Shown here: piece by piece, positions 34,820-46,680 of the stretch
Layout: every line of letters begins with the position of its first letter
Position numbering within the stretch: position 1 is the first letter of the stretch
Assembly (NCBI GenBank): GCA_024138025.1
Contig: JAMXBD010000429.1
Coordinates: forward strand, 248,001 to 312,000
From: Combretum micranthum
Taxonomy: Eukaryota > Streptophyta > Magnoliopsida > Myrtales > Combretaceae
Direction: 5' to 3'
Length of the DNA: 64,000 nt
The notes under the pieces: model-generated
What the model saw: only the letters and a program-made list of their open reading frames with translations
Databases searched by the model: none
What the model was told of the DNA's origin: nothing
Position numbers and translations under genes: made by a program

Positions 34820-35226
34820 GGGTTAATTACAAAAACATTACATGTGTTTTGATTCATTTGCAAATACATGACCTATGTTAATTTTTTTAACAAACATGTG
34901 AATTGAGTTTAATTCAAAGGTGTTAATATTATTTAATAATTTTAAATGGACAAGTGTCAATATCTTAATGGCCTTAAAAAATCAATTTTCCACATATTTT
35001 TTCAATTTTTTGTATTTTTAAAATAATTTTTTTATATTTAATTTATTAATATTTTTATTAAATTATTTTTTTAAACCAATAGGACAACAACATGTATTTA
35101 TCAAATAGTATTTTAATATTAATACTTTTGCATGAAACTTATATTACCTATTTATAAAAAAAAATTAACACAAGTCATATGTTTGTAAATAAACATAAAC
35201 ACATGAAAGGATTTTGTAATTAGCCC
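34820..35226. mobile_element. Foldback MITE family D, copy 1 (407 bp)
   Basis: The left end is GGGTTAATTACAAAAACATT and the right end read inward is GGGCTAATTACAAAATCC, with arms of at least 70 bp that include TTAATTTTTTTAACAAAC-type words. The flanks TAAAATTTA and TAGAATTTA are a near-match for a 9-bp duplication. A second copy with the same termini lies at 62769-63186. Confidence 0.75.
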
Positions 35227-35499
35227 TAGAATTTAAATGTCCTGGTTTCTAACTAGCATTCCAAAACTCAAACAAATAATATTCAATTTATATTAATATT
35301 GGAATGTGTTTACTCAAAAGTAGTTAATATTCAAGCTGAAGGTCATGGATGATGATGGACTTTTTGAATCAATTTATTCAAAAGTTTCCAACTAATATAA
35401 AGTTGATATTTTTTATTGTAATGCCATAAACTTGTTATATACTGAAATTGAGAGACGTGAGCAGTCCGTCACATGCATGAATATGTTAAGTTTCACAAC

Positions 35500-35890
35500 C
35501 AAATGTACAAATGAACCAAGTTAGTTCATAAATTATTCAAGCTCTATTCAATATCTACTCGAGTTTGATTCGAGAACAATCTAGTTAGGATGAAGCTTAA
35601 GCTACTCGAGTAGTTTATCAAGCTAAGCTCAAGCTTTATATGTTTAGTTCAACTTGCTAGTGGGCCTAATCGAGCTTGAGTTGAGTACAAATATTAATTG
35701 AATTTGAATTGAGATTTGGGTATCGATATTATTTTAATTAGAATTAAAACTATTTATTTTAAAAATTGGCCTTAAACGAGCTTACTTGAGTCCAGTTCAA
35801 GCTTATGTAGTGGTACTTGAACTTTCAAGGTAAACTCAAGCTTAAAATCTTAAACTTGGTCGAGCTTGAGCTTTGAAATTTTGAGTATAG
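35500..35890. mobile_element. Likely hAT-type remnant rich in CGAGCTTGAGCTT words
   Basis: Repeated AAGCTTAAGCTACTCGAG, TCGAGCTTGAG and CTCAAGCTT words occur in both orientations around an AT-rich centre. This subterminal-repeat layout resembles that of the intact hAT elements in this window. Exact ends and a target duplication were not found. Confidence 0.4.
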
Positions 35891-36920
35891 TATCATTTCC
35901 ACTCAATCATTTGCAACTTTATTCAAAGCAATTAAATCCATAGATAATAACTGCTAACAATGATTTTGACGTCACATGTTATTTTCTAATCTTAGCTTTT
36001 ATATCTCCACAACTTTAAATAATTGACAACTTAACTGAGGTAATATATTTAACAAAAACAATATATGAGTTGCCTTGAAATAATAATTTAGGTGCTCGTT
36101 ACTAATATCTGAGGTAATGATAATAACACATAAACGTCTCTTACACCTGAAAAATTTTTCCCCAGGTGAACCAAAGCCATGTACATAAACATATGTAACT
36201 GCAAGCACACACACACACATGCCACAACAAACATCCATACACATACCTAATTTCACATGACAAATGCCTTATTATTGTTTTAATTATTAGCCATCAAACA
36301 ATGCATCTAACTCTAAACTTGGAGTAACTCATAACTTTATAGAAAACTATTTTATTATTTAGATGGCCGCAACAACATCTTTTAGTTATGTCCTCCCATA
36401 TTCAATACCGGATTAGTCTACGAGGAGATTAATCTACTCATAGGAGTCTACCATAAAGCCTTGCTCATAGTGACCCTACCACAACTTCTATTTGCAATCT
36501 GTAAAATCTATTTTCACAACAATATCACCATGATCAGCAACCCATGGAGAACATTGATGCCTATATCAAATCATTTCAATGTATGATTTTACTAAAGATA
36601 TTGTTACACACAGATCATTGGTTCCATGATGGCTCACCAATCATTAGATCATTAGCCACAACTAAACACAAATAAACAACAATTAGTTTTTCACTTTAAT
36701 TATAGTTTCTTCGTCGTTAGTCTAACAAGCATAACACAATATAATACATAAGGTCATGAACCTAGATTTCAATCATCCAAATCCCCCACTTCCTTTATCT
36801 CACATAAACTTAAATCAAACTATAATTTCATTACAATTTCATATTTATTTGTAGCTAAGACTAATGCTTAATTACTAAGTCTTGATTAAATCTCTATTGG
36901 TTTAACTTAAGAGAGATAGA
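35891..36920. other. AT-rich intergenic DNA
   Basis: No gene or element supported. A short CA microsatellite lies near 36206-36220. Confidence 0.5.
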
Positions 36921-36924
36921 GGCG

Positions 36925-37190
36925 GTATAAGCGTCTCTACCTTCATATTTTAGCAATTTAATGTCCAAAATTTCACTTTTCGCAATAGTACTTTTATTTT
37001 GAAATGAAGTTAAGTTAATTGTCTTAGAGGAAATAAATCGAAGTTTATTTCAAAGTAAGAATACTAAATATCAAAGGATAAAGACTCTAAATTGAATATT
37101 GTTTCAAAATAAGAGCACTAAACTATAAAAAGTGAAAATTTAGGCACTAAATTGCTAAAATTTAAAAGTAGTACTTCTATTGCCATTATC
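36925..37190. mobile_element. Inverted-repeat MITE, about 265 bp
   Basis: The left arm TTTTAGCAATTTAATGTCCAAAATTTCACTTTT pairs with the right arm, which read inward gives TTTTAGCAATTTAGTGCCTAAATTTTCACTTTT. Both arms then continue with TTATTTTGAAA and similar words. Outer limits are approximate; possible flanking TTAAGAGAGAT and CTAAGAGAAT repeats are imperfect. Confidence 0.65.
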
Positions 37191-38480
37191 CCAACCTAAG
37201 AGAATAGGTGATTAGTAATAGGAGATTATCCCAACTTGTGTCAAATACTTTTCATTGTAGGTTTGCTAATATTTGTTGATGGTTATTTATTAAATCTTAT
37301 ATGTATATATATGTATATATGTATATATTGATTTTGTAGACATACTCATTAATCTAAATAATTATTAACTAGCAAGTTTTAATTTGTTACCTAAATATTG
37401 AATGTTACTAATGCATCATTTATCAGGAGGAAACATACCTTCCAAAACCAACTATAGTTATCTTATCATAACAAAGTAAACTTAATATAATCAACTAACC
37501 TATTATTTATAAATAACTAATTAAATATTAGTTTATCATAGCTTTTTAATTAGAACAATCTTATTATAAATAACTAAGTATTAACTGTTACTAGATCCTA
37601 ATTTTGTTATAATTTAATTTAATTTTTACTTTTATTAGATATATTAGCTAAAACCACTATCTCTAATCAAGTATGTTAATCATGGGAAGTTAACATTATT
37701 AATTAAATTAAATAGGATAATTTGAATATGTCACTACTTTTGTTGGATTAGTAAAACAAATAGAGACATCAACTTTTAATTAATTAACCTAATTAGACAT
37801 CATCATTTTAGTTAATTAGGTTTTATTAATTTTCTCAAATGTGACCATTAAATATTAATTAAGGGTTAGTCAATGGAGTTAATTATTGTCCTAGAACTTT
37901 GAACTTAAAATCTATAATTTAATTAGAATTTATTATATAGGTTGATTACAACCACTTATTCTTAGTAATTAAGTCATTTGTAGTTTACCAATAAGTCAAA
38001 ATCTCATTAAACACTAATAGTAATGAAGTTATTTCTAAGCATTTATTATGGCCAGACTATAAATCAGGGTTTTGAATAAAAGAGTCATCTAAAGCTTTTT
38101 ATTATGTTCAAAGCTAATTTCATACTTAATTTTTTTTTTCTTTGGGTAGAATTCAATATTTCAAACCAAAATTTTACTTATAATGTTTCAGTTTTAGGTT
38201 TGTCTATTCCTTTTATCTTTTTCTAATTGAAGATGTATTAACATGTGTATAGAAAATATAAAAAGTCTACTCAATTATAAAAGTGCCCATATTATAAATG
38301 TATAAATAAGGTAAGAAATATGCATAGCTACAAGTACAAATATATATATATTCTTGTTATCTATAATACATAATATAACTTTTTTTTTTTTTATAATAGG
38401 TTACTATATAGATACAACTATAATTTTAGAATTATGTTTTTAATCAATATCATCAACATACTATCTCTAAGGTGGTTCAA
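37191..38480. other. AT-rich intergenic DNA
   Basis: No gene seen. It has TATATGTATA repeats (about 37299-37330) and dispersed TTAATTAA words. Confidence 0.5.
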
Positions 38481-41400
38481 AACCCAAATATTAAATCCTA
38501 AGATGATATAACAGCATAGAAGAAGAGCCGAGTCATGATATGGATATCAAGATATGCATAATATATGAGATCACTCTAAAGTGTGTCCAACTTCTCAACC
38601 ATCTAGTTAAATTACTTTTTGTGAAACCTCATAATATTGTGATGGCTAGAATATAGGATTAGTTAATTAATAGGTAACTTAAATCGTAATTAGACCTTAA
38701 AATATCTGAAAACCTTGATTCTTCTACCCACAGCCGTAGAATTATTATAAATTGCAAAACAAAGATATTAAACATAGAAATCCTAAGGATATGGTTGTAA
38801 TTAGGATATTTAATTAGTAGATGCATGGGTTTTCACTTAAAAATATTATAGGATGTATTGTTATAATAGAATATCATACCGCATATCAATTCTACTTGTA
38901 TCATGGAAATTATCCGCATTACCCAAGCGATCACATTGGTTGTAAAAATATTTCAAGAAGACTCTCAAAAACCTTTGCCTAGAAGAACTTACCTTAGAAA
39001 ATTTAGATGACAAACTTGTAACTTTCCAAAACTTTTGAAATTCATATCTCGTGCAAGCCTTATCCATATTAAAAACCACTAGTAGCATTGTGATCTTGGA
39101 GTTCCAATCTCCAAAACAAGAGTAAATATGATAAAGATCTACTAGTTTTTAGTTTCTAAGGAACTCAAATGCTGAGTTTATCAATGAATTTATCAATTCG
39201 TTCCACTTGTAAGATTATTACATAAAACTTTAATTTATATTAATTGTAATCCATAAGCTTAGAAGAATGTTTTCTTTTGTGTTTTAGGTGAACTTCTACC
39301 TTTTGGTCCAACCATCAAATTATTTCAACTAAATCATAATAAGGCCATGATGAGTGGGAGTTCTCATGATTTACTGCTCTTTCTTTTTGTTTGGTGTGAT
39401 GCTTAGTTGTTTAATTATTGTTTATGGATTTAGTTGTGTTGCTGATAAGTTATTGATGAATTACAAACTTGCCACACTGAATATGGTTCAAAAACCACAA
39501 AATAGAGGAAATTTCGATAGGTAAAAGATCACTAATGTCCTATTGATCTTAGACTAGTGTCCAACTAGTCTTCTCCTAAAGTTTAACTTGTAGACCCAAT
39601 CACCTCTCAATCGGTTTCTCAAAACCATATGATCATTCTCCTTATTTTTCCATTTGATTAGTCTTCACTAAGTGATGCTTGATTGGTTCGATTTAGACTG
39701 ATGATCCGACCCATCAAAAGAATTCTTTGTTGATGCTGAACTTTTCCTTATGCCATACCTATCCCATTATAAATCAATTAAATTTCAATTTCTAAATAAC
39801 AATGAGTTTAAATTAAATGCTTTTGTGCGGCCAAAAAAAAAAATGAAATGCTTTTGTTAAGATAAGATGAACTATAGTATTACTTGACTCAAATGGTAAA
39901 ATAAAGCGACAATTTGAATGATGAATAGTAATTGGTACAAAAACATACACTATTATCTAGTTAAAATTGTACATGCCCACTAACATGGTGCTCAGAGGGA
40001 AGTGATTGTTAAAGAAGTAATAACCGATACTATGAATGGTGGTTATTTATTGAATTGCTTAATTGTGCTCCTATATGTAATTTATATTCCTTGCATTATC
40101 TTGTTTGAATGGAATGGCAATTGATTGGTCACCCTGAATCAATTAACAACTATTATATTATAAATAAGATCGGACATGCATTGCAAAGAGCTGCATTACT
40201 CATGATCGTCACCTTCTGACGATGGAATGATAGGAAATAAGTATTAAGTTAAGAAATATATAAGATCACAATTCAAATTATCGGTTATTCAATTTAAGTC
40301 TTAGCTTTGTAGAATAAACTAAGAGATCAAGTGAAGTTGCAGACCGCGAAGCCTTGTTGAACCATGGTCTGGGGTATAATTGTAAATCTTAAGAGATCTA
40401 TACCCAAGACTACATTATCATGTGCTACCTCTAGACTGCATTTAAGATATCTATGAGATAGAAAATTATTTGGACGATCGAACTTCATGATTGCATTTAA
40501 GCTATCCAAAGGTAAGGGCTACATTTAAGGTACCTAAGGATTTGTGATATAAGTGATTTAAGTTTGGATGACTTAGATGCTGGTGGACCTAAGAATTCCT
40601 TAATCCTGGGTTAGAAGAGGGAAAGGGGGTGTTAAACCTTAGAGTTCACGTTATTTACCATAATATTACTTGCAATGATTGCATTGCAGATAGTTGTTTA
40701 TGCATAGTGTATGTTCAATAACTTGCTTATAATTACTTTTTTAGTAGTAATGAGAAAATTGACCCTTACCTCATAAAATAGTGGCTTTTGCTTATCTGTC
40801 TATAGTGTGATTAATCCTATAAGTACCCCAAGACAGGTATAAAATCCAACTTAGAGAACCACCCCAATAACTTTGTTGTTTTGGGGATTTAGGAAAGTGT
40901 GTAGGGGACTATAGATGTAGTGGTTACCTTTTGTCATGTCTCCATTATCAGATTTTCTGTATGTACTTAGACTAATATTATTTGCTATAATTTTATTAAG
41001 TTAAGCAATGACTATATTTTGTATGACGATAGTTGAAATGTCGCTAAATTTGCTTAAGTACATGGTTTTAAGTGTTGAATTATGGTTTGTTAGATGCTTC
41101 GTGAGTGCTTATGTATATAATATAGACATTCGTGGTAGGTTTTCATGACTAGGGTACTTTCTGTGGAGTGACACTTTTCTCTTTTATAATGATCCAAAAA
41201 TCTTTGCAAGTGTTATAGTGTTGTGTAATTGTGTAGAATTAAGGAAACTCATAAGATATAGACAATAATCTAAGATCACTAAAAAAAAATTCTTGAAACT
41301 GTAATCTATGAATACTTGATGCCCCTTCTTAAAAAGATATCTTAACTGGTTAGTTGTTTATGAATCTTGAAACATAAAGAGTAACAAAATACCATTAACT

Positions 41401-43112
41401 TGAATACAATTGATAGATTTACCTCTATTGATGACTATTTTTCGTTAAGGGCACACCAAGCCCAATCTAATACCATATCACATGGCCCAAGCTCCCTTAC
41501 CTACGGTAGGTCCAATGAGGCCATCAAGTCCCTATAATACTTATCTACAGCTTCACATGACATAAAAAGGAAATTGTAATACTAAACCTTTTAATTACCA
41601 TAAGAAAAAAGAGCTTGTTACTTTGCTAAAGGGGAATATGCCCTCAAACCAGTCCCTAAATAACCAAAATACATTTGCTTTAGATGAGTCAAATAACTTT
41701 CCATTATAAAACGAACAGAACCTTTCCAATCTAGAAGATTGCTTTCCTAATAAAGGAGTGAATCAACACTAAACCGAGAAAGAGCCAAATTTACTCTCTC
41801 TAGTCTATCTATATCTTGATAATATGTATCCTTGTCCACTTACTAATCTCAACATTGAAGTGGTCATGCCAGGTTTTCCCCTAATATCCATTAACTGGTT
41901 TCTATCTTGCAAGCTAGTGAATTGCCAGTCTTATAGGGCCAACTAGTTTGGAATGTAGTGAATCATAGTTTAAAGGGACCTAGGATATACTGGCCATAAT
42001 CCACTTGGAACAACCTCAAAAATCAAAATTTTAAACATCATAATTATATTAATCGGTTTTATTTTTTTCCTTGATTCATTATACTAAAACTAGTATCCAA
42101 TTTGTGAGAACTATTCCTTAATTAAAGGTTTGGAAATTCTAACTTAAGGCTACAAATCAAATAATTCTGTACCTTGTTCATGAAATTCCTATTTTTCTTG
42201 GATTAGATAAACGGAAGACAAGCATTAACATTCTTGTATAACTTGTTAATCGGATAATAAATTAAAAACCAATATTCAAAAGGATCGATAAATGATTACT
42301 TTGTTTAAAAAGAAATATCAAGCGTTAAGATAATGGTTGGATTTGTGAAAATATAACAACTTGGGCTAGAATTTAAGAAATGAAAAACCAAATAAATTCT
42401 CACGATAGTCCTACTTAATGAAACTTTACGAACTTTATAAATCTTTCGAAATTCATGTCGTAAGGAACGACTAAGTTCTAAATCTACTCAAAATGTCATT
42501 ATGTGTTGAAACCCTAAAATATGAAACTTACGTTAAATTTTGAAAGGACTCGTTGAAAGCTCCTTACCTCATTTTAGATTTTGGCAAAGTTTAAAGGAGC
42601 CAAAGGTTTTCTAATTATTTTATAAGTAGTGATTCTTAGGATTGGAGTAGAGGGCTCCATTTAATCTACTATAGAAGAGCAACATAGAATCATTTGTGAA
42701 TTAAATAACCATAATACTATTGAAATAGCTATAGGAACAAATTACAACAACTGTTCCACATTTTAGAAATACTTTCTTGGGATGTTTCAATACCAACATT
42801 TAATTCTTTTCTATAATACACGTGAGATTTCACTATCATAAAATATTGCAAATTTGACTAAATATGATGTTTGAAGAGTTGGGAACTCACTTCAATTAAA
42901 GCTAATTTTCAAAAGAATGATTTGAAGTTGAAACAGAACTTCAGTTGGGTTTAGTAGAAGCAATTTTTAAATTGTTGAACTGGTTATTTAAAACGCAGAA
43001 TTTTTTTTTTTTCCCAATATGGGTGGAATCCTGGGTAAATTATAACGCACCCTTGAAAGATTATTAAAATTTACTTTCATCAACAGTTCATCAACAGAAT
43101 ATTGAAAATATT
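38481..43112. other. Unassigned, less AT-rich region, possibly old LTR-element DNA
   Basis: Base composition is slightly more balanced than the surroundings, for example 40330-40960 and 41430-42000. It contains many short direct repeats (for example CATTTAAG(A/C)TATC words near 40440-40510). No coding frame longer than about 75 codons exists and no retroelement motif can be read, so I cannot support a specific call. Confidence 0.3.
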
Positions 43113-43387
43113 TTGATTAATATCACAAATGATAGCTAAATTTTGATAAAATGTACAATTAAGTATTTAAACGTTTAAGTTGATCAATTTAGTATCTACA
43201 CATTAAAATTAATCAATTTAATACCTGAATCAACTTTTCATGTATACCAATAGTATCTGCGTCTAGTTCTTTTAGGTACTAAATTAATTAATTTTAAAGT
43301 TTTTTAGATTTAAATTAATCATTTTTAAAGTTTAGATGCATAATTATATATTTTACCAAAATTTAGTGCCACCTATGACATTATCCC
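43113..43387. mobile_element. Inverted-repeat MITE family E, copy 1 (275 bp)
   Basis: The 8-bp duplication AAAATATT flanks it (43105-43112 and 43388-43395). The arms pair through words such as CTAAATTTTGATAAAATGTACAATTA on the left and the complement of TAATTATATATTTTACCAAAATTTAG on the right. Sister copies lie at about 50060-50300 and 52527-52820. Confidence 0.75.
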
Positions 43388-44151
43388 AAAATATTATCCA
43401 CTAAAATTCAAAGCACTAAGAACTATTGGAACATAGATGACGGTTCATCTAAAAATTGATTGCAAGGATATGTGAATGACCGATCATCTACGCTACAATG
43501 GAGGGAAACTTTTGGGATGTTAATGCATTTCAAGAGTATTTAAGTGGTATTTTCCAAATTCGAAGGCATCTTTATTATTTTGAAATTTAATGCTTTCATA
43601 AGGTATCAATACAACTAAATCTATAAATTCATTGTGATCGTCTTTTTGTGTATGTAATCATTGTCCAACAAAGAATTTCCAATAATATATTCATGTATTT
43701 TTCAATATAATATGATTATTTATGTTTTGAAATAATATTTAGTGATGAATTGAGGCTTATTTTTCATTTTTAAAAATTGAGAGGTGAAACTACACATTAA
43801 AAAAGTTTAGGTTTTGGTGTTGTCTTAATGTGCTGGTGCAGTATCTTGAATTTGAATCTTGAATTTTTATGGGCTTGCAAAACAACAAAGGTTTAAATAT
43901 AGTTATCAAAATCGTAAGTTAAATATACGATTCTATGAGTTTATGATTTAATATGTTATTTTTTAATTTAAATGGATGCAAAATTATTTTAATGCAAACT
44001 TTAAGTGAAATTACTAATTTAGGAGTAAAATTCTATATGTTCACAATTTTACTGGTTTTACACGATTTTATATGATTTCTCCGATTCTATACATTCTAGT
44101 GAATAGTAAAATCATGATTTTGATAACAATGGGTTTATAAGTACTAAAATT

Positions 44152-45034
44152 TAGGGATGCAACCGGGGCGGGTCGTTATAGGGTACCCACCCGCCCGCCC
44201 AGCTAAAAACCCTATAGGGTTTAGGGTCGGGTTTTGGGTTGTACTCATAACCCGTTGGGAAAACCCGACCCGATTTAATTAAAAAAAATTAAAAATTTTC
44301 GTTTAAGGAATTTACTTATTCATTAGTTGAATGATGCTTTTCATATAATCATTTTGTTATTCATGTATTGAGTCACATGATAGGATATAAATTATATTTA
44401 CAATTAATAATCACTGATCAATTATCCAGAGAAAATCGATTTCCATATACAACCTTCCCCACTTTTTCAAAATTCATTTCTTTCCCATGCAACACAACAA
44501 AGTATAAAAATTAATTTTCTAAAAAAAATAGATATTATATACATATATGTAATGATAAATAAATCAAGAATATGTAGATCGTCGTATAGTGTCATCATTT
44601 TATTATTATTATTATTATTATTATTTTGAGTTGAATGTATTTTATATATATATATATATATATATGTAAGTCTTCTAATAATTTTAGGCAATGACATGTC
44701 TTGAGTTACTGACTTTACCTTATATATTCAGTTTTCACGTTTAATAATTTTTTACTTGTCTTTAACGTTTTCTAATTTTTTTTAAACAAAAATTAGGATC
44801 TTTATCAACTCCATTGAAATTTTTGCCCTCCTAAACATGCCTCACTACAATAATAATTTAATCAAATAATAAAATGATACATTTAATTATGTAATAGGTT
44901 AAACGGGTTGGGTTCGGGTCGGGTTCTGGGATACCCAATTTTTAATCGGGTCGGGTTCTGGGATACCCAATTTTTAATCGGGTCGGGTTTGGGACAGAAT
45001 GACCCGACCCGAACCCGACCTGTTTACATCCCTA
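44152..45034. mobile_element. Non-autonomous hAT element, 883 bp
   Basis: The exact 8-bp duplication CTAAAATT flanks it (44144-44151 and 45035-45042). The termini are TAGGGATGCAAC and, from the right, TAGGGATGTAAACAG. Subterminal zones are dense in CGGGTCGGGTT words in both orientations. A 32-bp tandem duplication sits near the right end (GGGTTCTGGGATACCCAA at 44921 and 44953). The AT-rich interior includes TTA (44599-44626) and TA (44642-44665) microsatellites. There is no transposase. Confidence 0.92.
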
Positions 45035-45042
45035 CTAAAATT

Positions 45043-45116
45043 GTATGATGCAACTACTCTAATGATCAAATCAGTAGGATATTCAATAAAGAATAAATAG
45101 AATAACAAGCTATCAA

Positions 45117-45149
<33 letters not shown>

Positions 45150-45700
45150 CTTTTGTTTTGATGGCCTAAAAGAATATATATATAGAGAATTGGGAGTTTG
45201 CAGTTACCCTCAGCAGGTTTCAGATCGTGGAGATAGTAGAGGTTTGTGGTCATTCATGGTTAATGATCGAGGAGCCACTATCCTATGCTCCTAAATCATA
45301 AGAAGGCTAACTAATCGATCATCAGAGTGAGAGATTTTAGCCAAGTGAATTGGAAGCATTATTAGTCCAACTAGTAATACTTGAACAGTGTCGATTGAGC
45401 TTTGGACAGCTGATTGCATGGTAGATGATGCACAAGGACATGCTTAGGTTCTTTTGTGTCTTAGTTGGATTGGGTTAGACTTAAGAAGCGTTCTATATAA
45501 ATTCACTTATCAACATATTTTATTTATACTCTATCAATAGTTTAATAGTTTGCTCACTTCATTATAATAGTGATTTCATTCACCTTCTATTTCTTTTGAA
45601 ATTGTTATTATAATGTTTAATTGAATTTTAGCTACATATTAGTTATTCTATGAAAAAATAGATATTGCGGAATATATTAAAAAATTATTTATAACCTACC
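45043..45700. other. Intergenic DNA with a TA microsatellite
   Basis: TA microsatellite at 45122-45149. The segment 45200-45500 is of mixed composition, without an open frame or recognisable element. Confidence 0.45.
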
Positions 45701-45732
45701 TATATCTATACAAAACCAAAGTCATACCTAGA

Positions 45733-45975
45733 CATCAAAACCGCAAAGCATGTACCACCATCACCATCATAGACCCATGCACCACTACCAACATGAACCA
45801 AACACCACCATTACAAACCACATATCACCACCAAAAACCCACACACTCCTACCATCACCATGAAGAATCATGCACCACCACCATAAATCCATGGACCAAC
45901 ATTACAACCGGCTATCATTGTACCCATCAAATCCACCACAACCTCAAGAACCAAGCAACCTATGATCACCTCCGT
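45733..45975 (+). repeat. ACC/CAT-rich low-complexity tract
   Basis: About 240 bp almost devoid of G on the plus strand, built from degenerate ACCACCAT, ATCACCAC and ACCAACAT words. It gives a short His/Thr-rich open frame (45793-45984) that I regard as a composition effect. No conserved domain is visible. Confidence 0.6.
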
Positions 45976-46504
45976 TCAGTATAATCTGGGACAACCTTGT
46001 TATAGAAGATCCATGACACATGTCATTGTATCCACTATCCCTATCAATCTTCATCACAATAATCAATATCCTTTTACATAAATTGTGTCACAATATTTGC
46101 TTATATCCACCACCTTCATTAATTTTCGATAACTAACTTTAATGGCTGATTTTTCTTCCTCCACACTTTATCTCGATGAAATTTTAGGATTTTCATTAGC
46201 AAATTTATTCTCTGTATTCATTTCTTTCGTAAGAGTAATACAATCATTTAATTTTTATTCCTTAAATTCTTGATTCTCTAGCTAAATTATATAATAGGCT
46301 ATTACATTTACACCCATATTCCGTTCTTAATAAATTGCCGTTCTATAACAAATTTATATTACATTCGGCGAAATCGCCGCTGATGAGAGTCTACTTACAA
46401 TATCCCGATCTTTAATCCGAGTATATAAAATCAAAGCAACCATTTAACTGGTTCAAGATGCAGTGCTATAAAATTAAGAATCTGTGTCCTGTTATCGTCA
46501 TTTT
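45976..46504. other. Intergenic DNA
   Basis: No gene or recognisable element is visible in this stretch. Confidence 0.45.
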
Positions 46505-46680
46505 TGCATTATAGTTTTATTATTTTTAATTAGATATTTATAAAAAAACAAATCAGATAAAAAATTGATGATTTTATTTATAAAGACCAAACATATATGA
46601 TACAAATAAGTTAGAAATACATATGAGATATAGGTGCGATACAAATAAAAATCCGATAATTCAAGCAGACCCCAATTCAA
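46505..46680 (-). mobile_element. Dispersed element family G, copy 2
   Basis: On the minus strand: GGGGTCTGCTTGAATTATCGG, TTTTTATTTGTATCGCACC, then CTTATTTGTATCATATATG, then an AAATATCTAAT tail. This matches copy 1 at 28057 in motif order. Ends are approximate. Confidence 0.5.

Noticed and set aside
38481..43112. Hidden multi-exon gene or retroelement body
   Set aside because: No codable exon with plausible splice signals and no RT, integrase or gag motif could be read in any frame.
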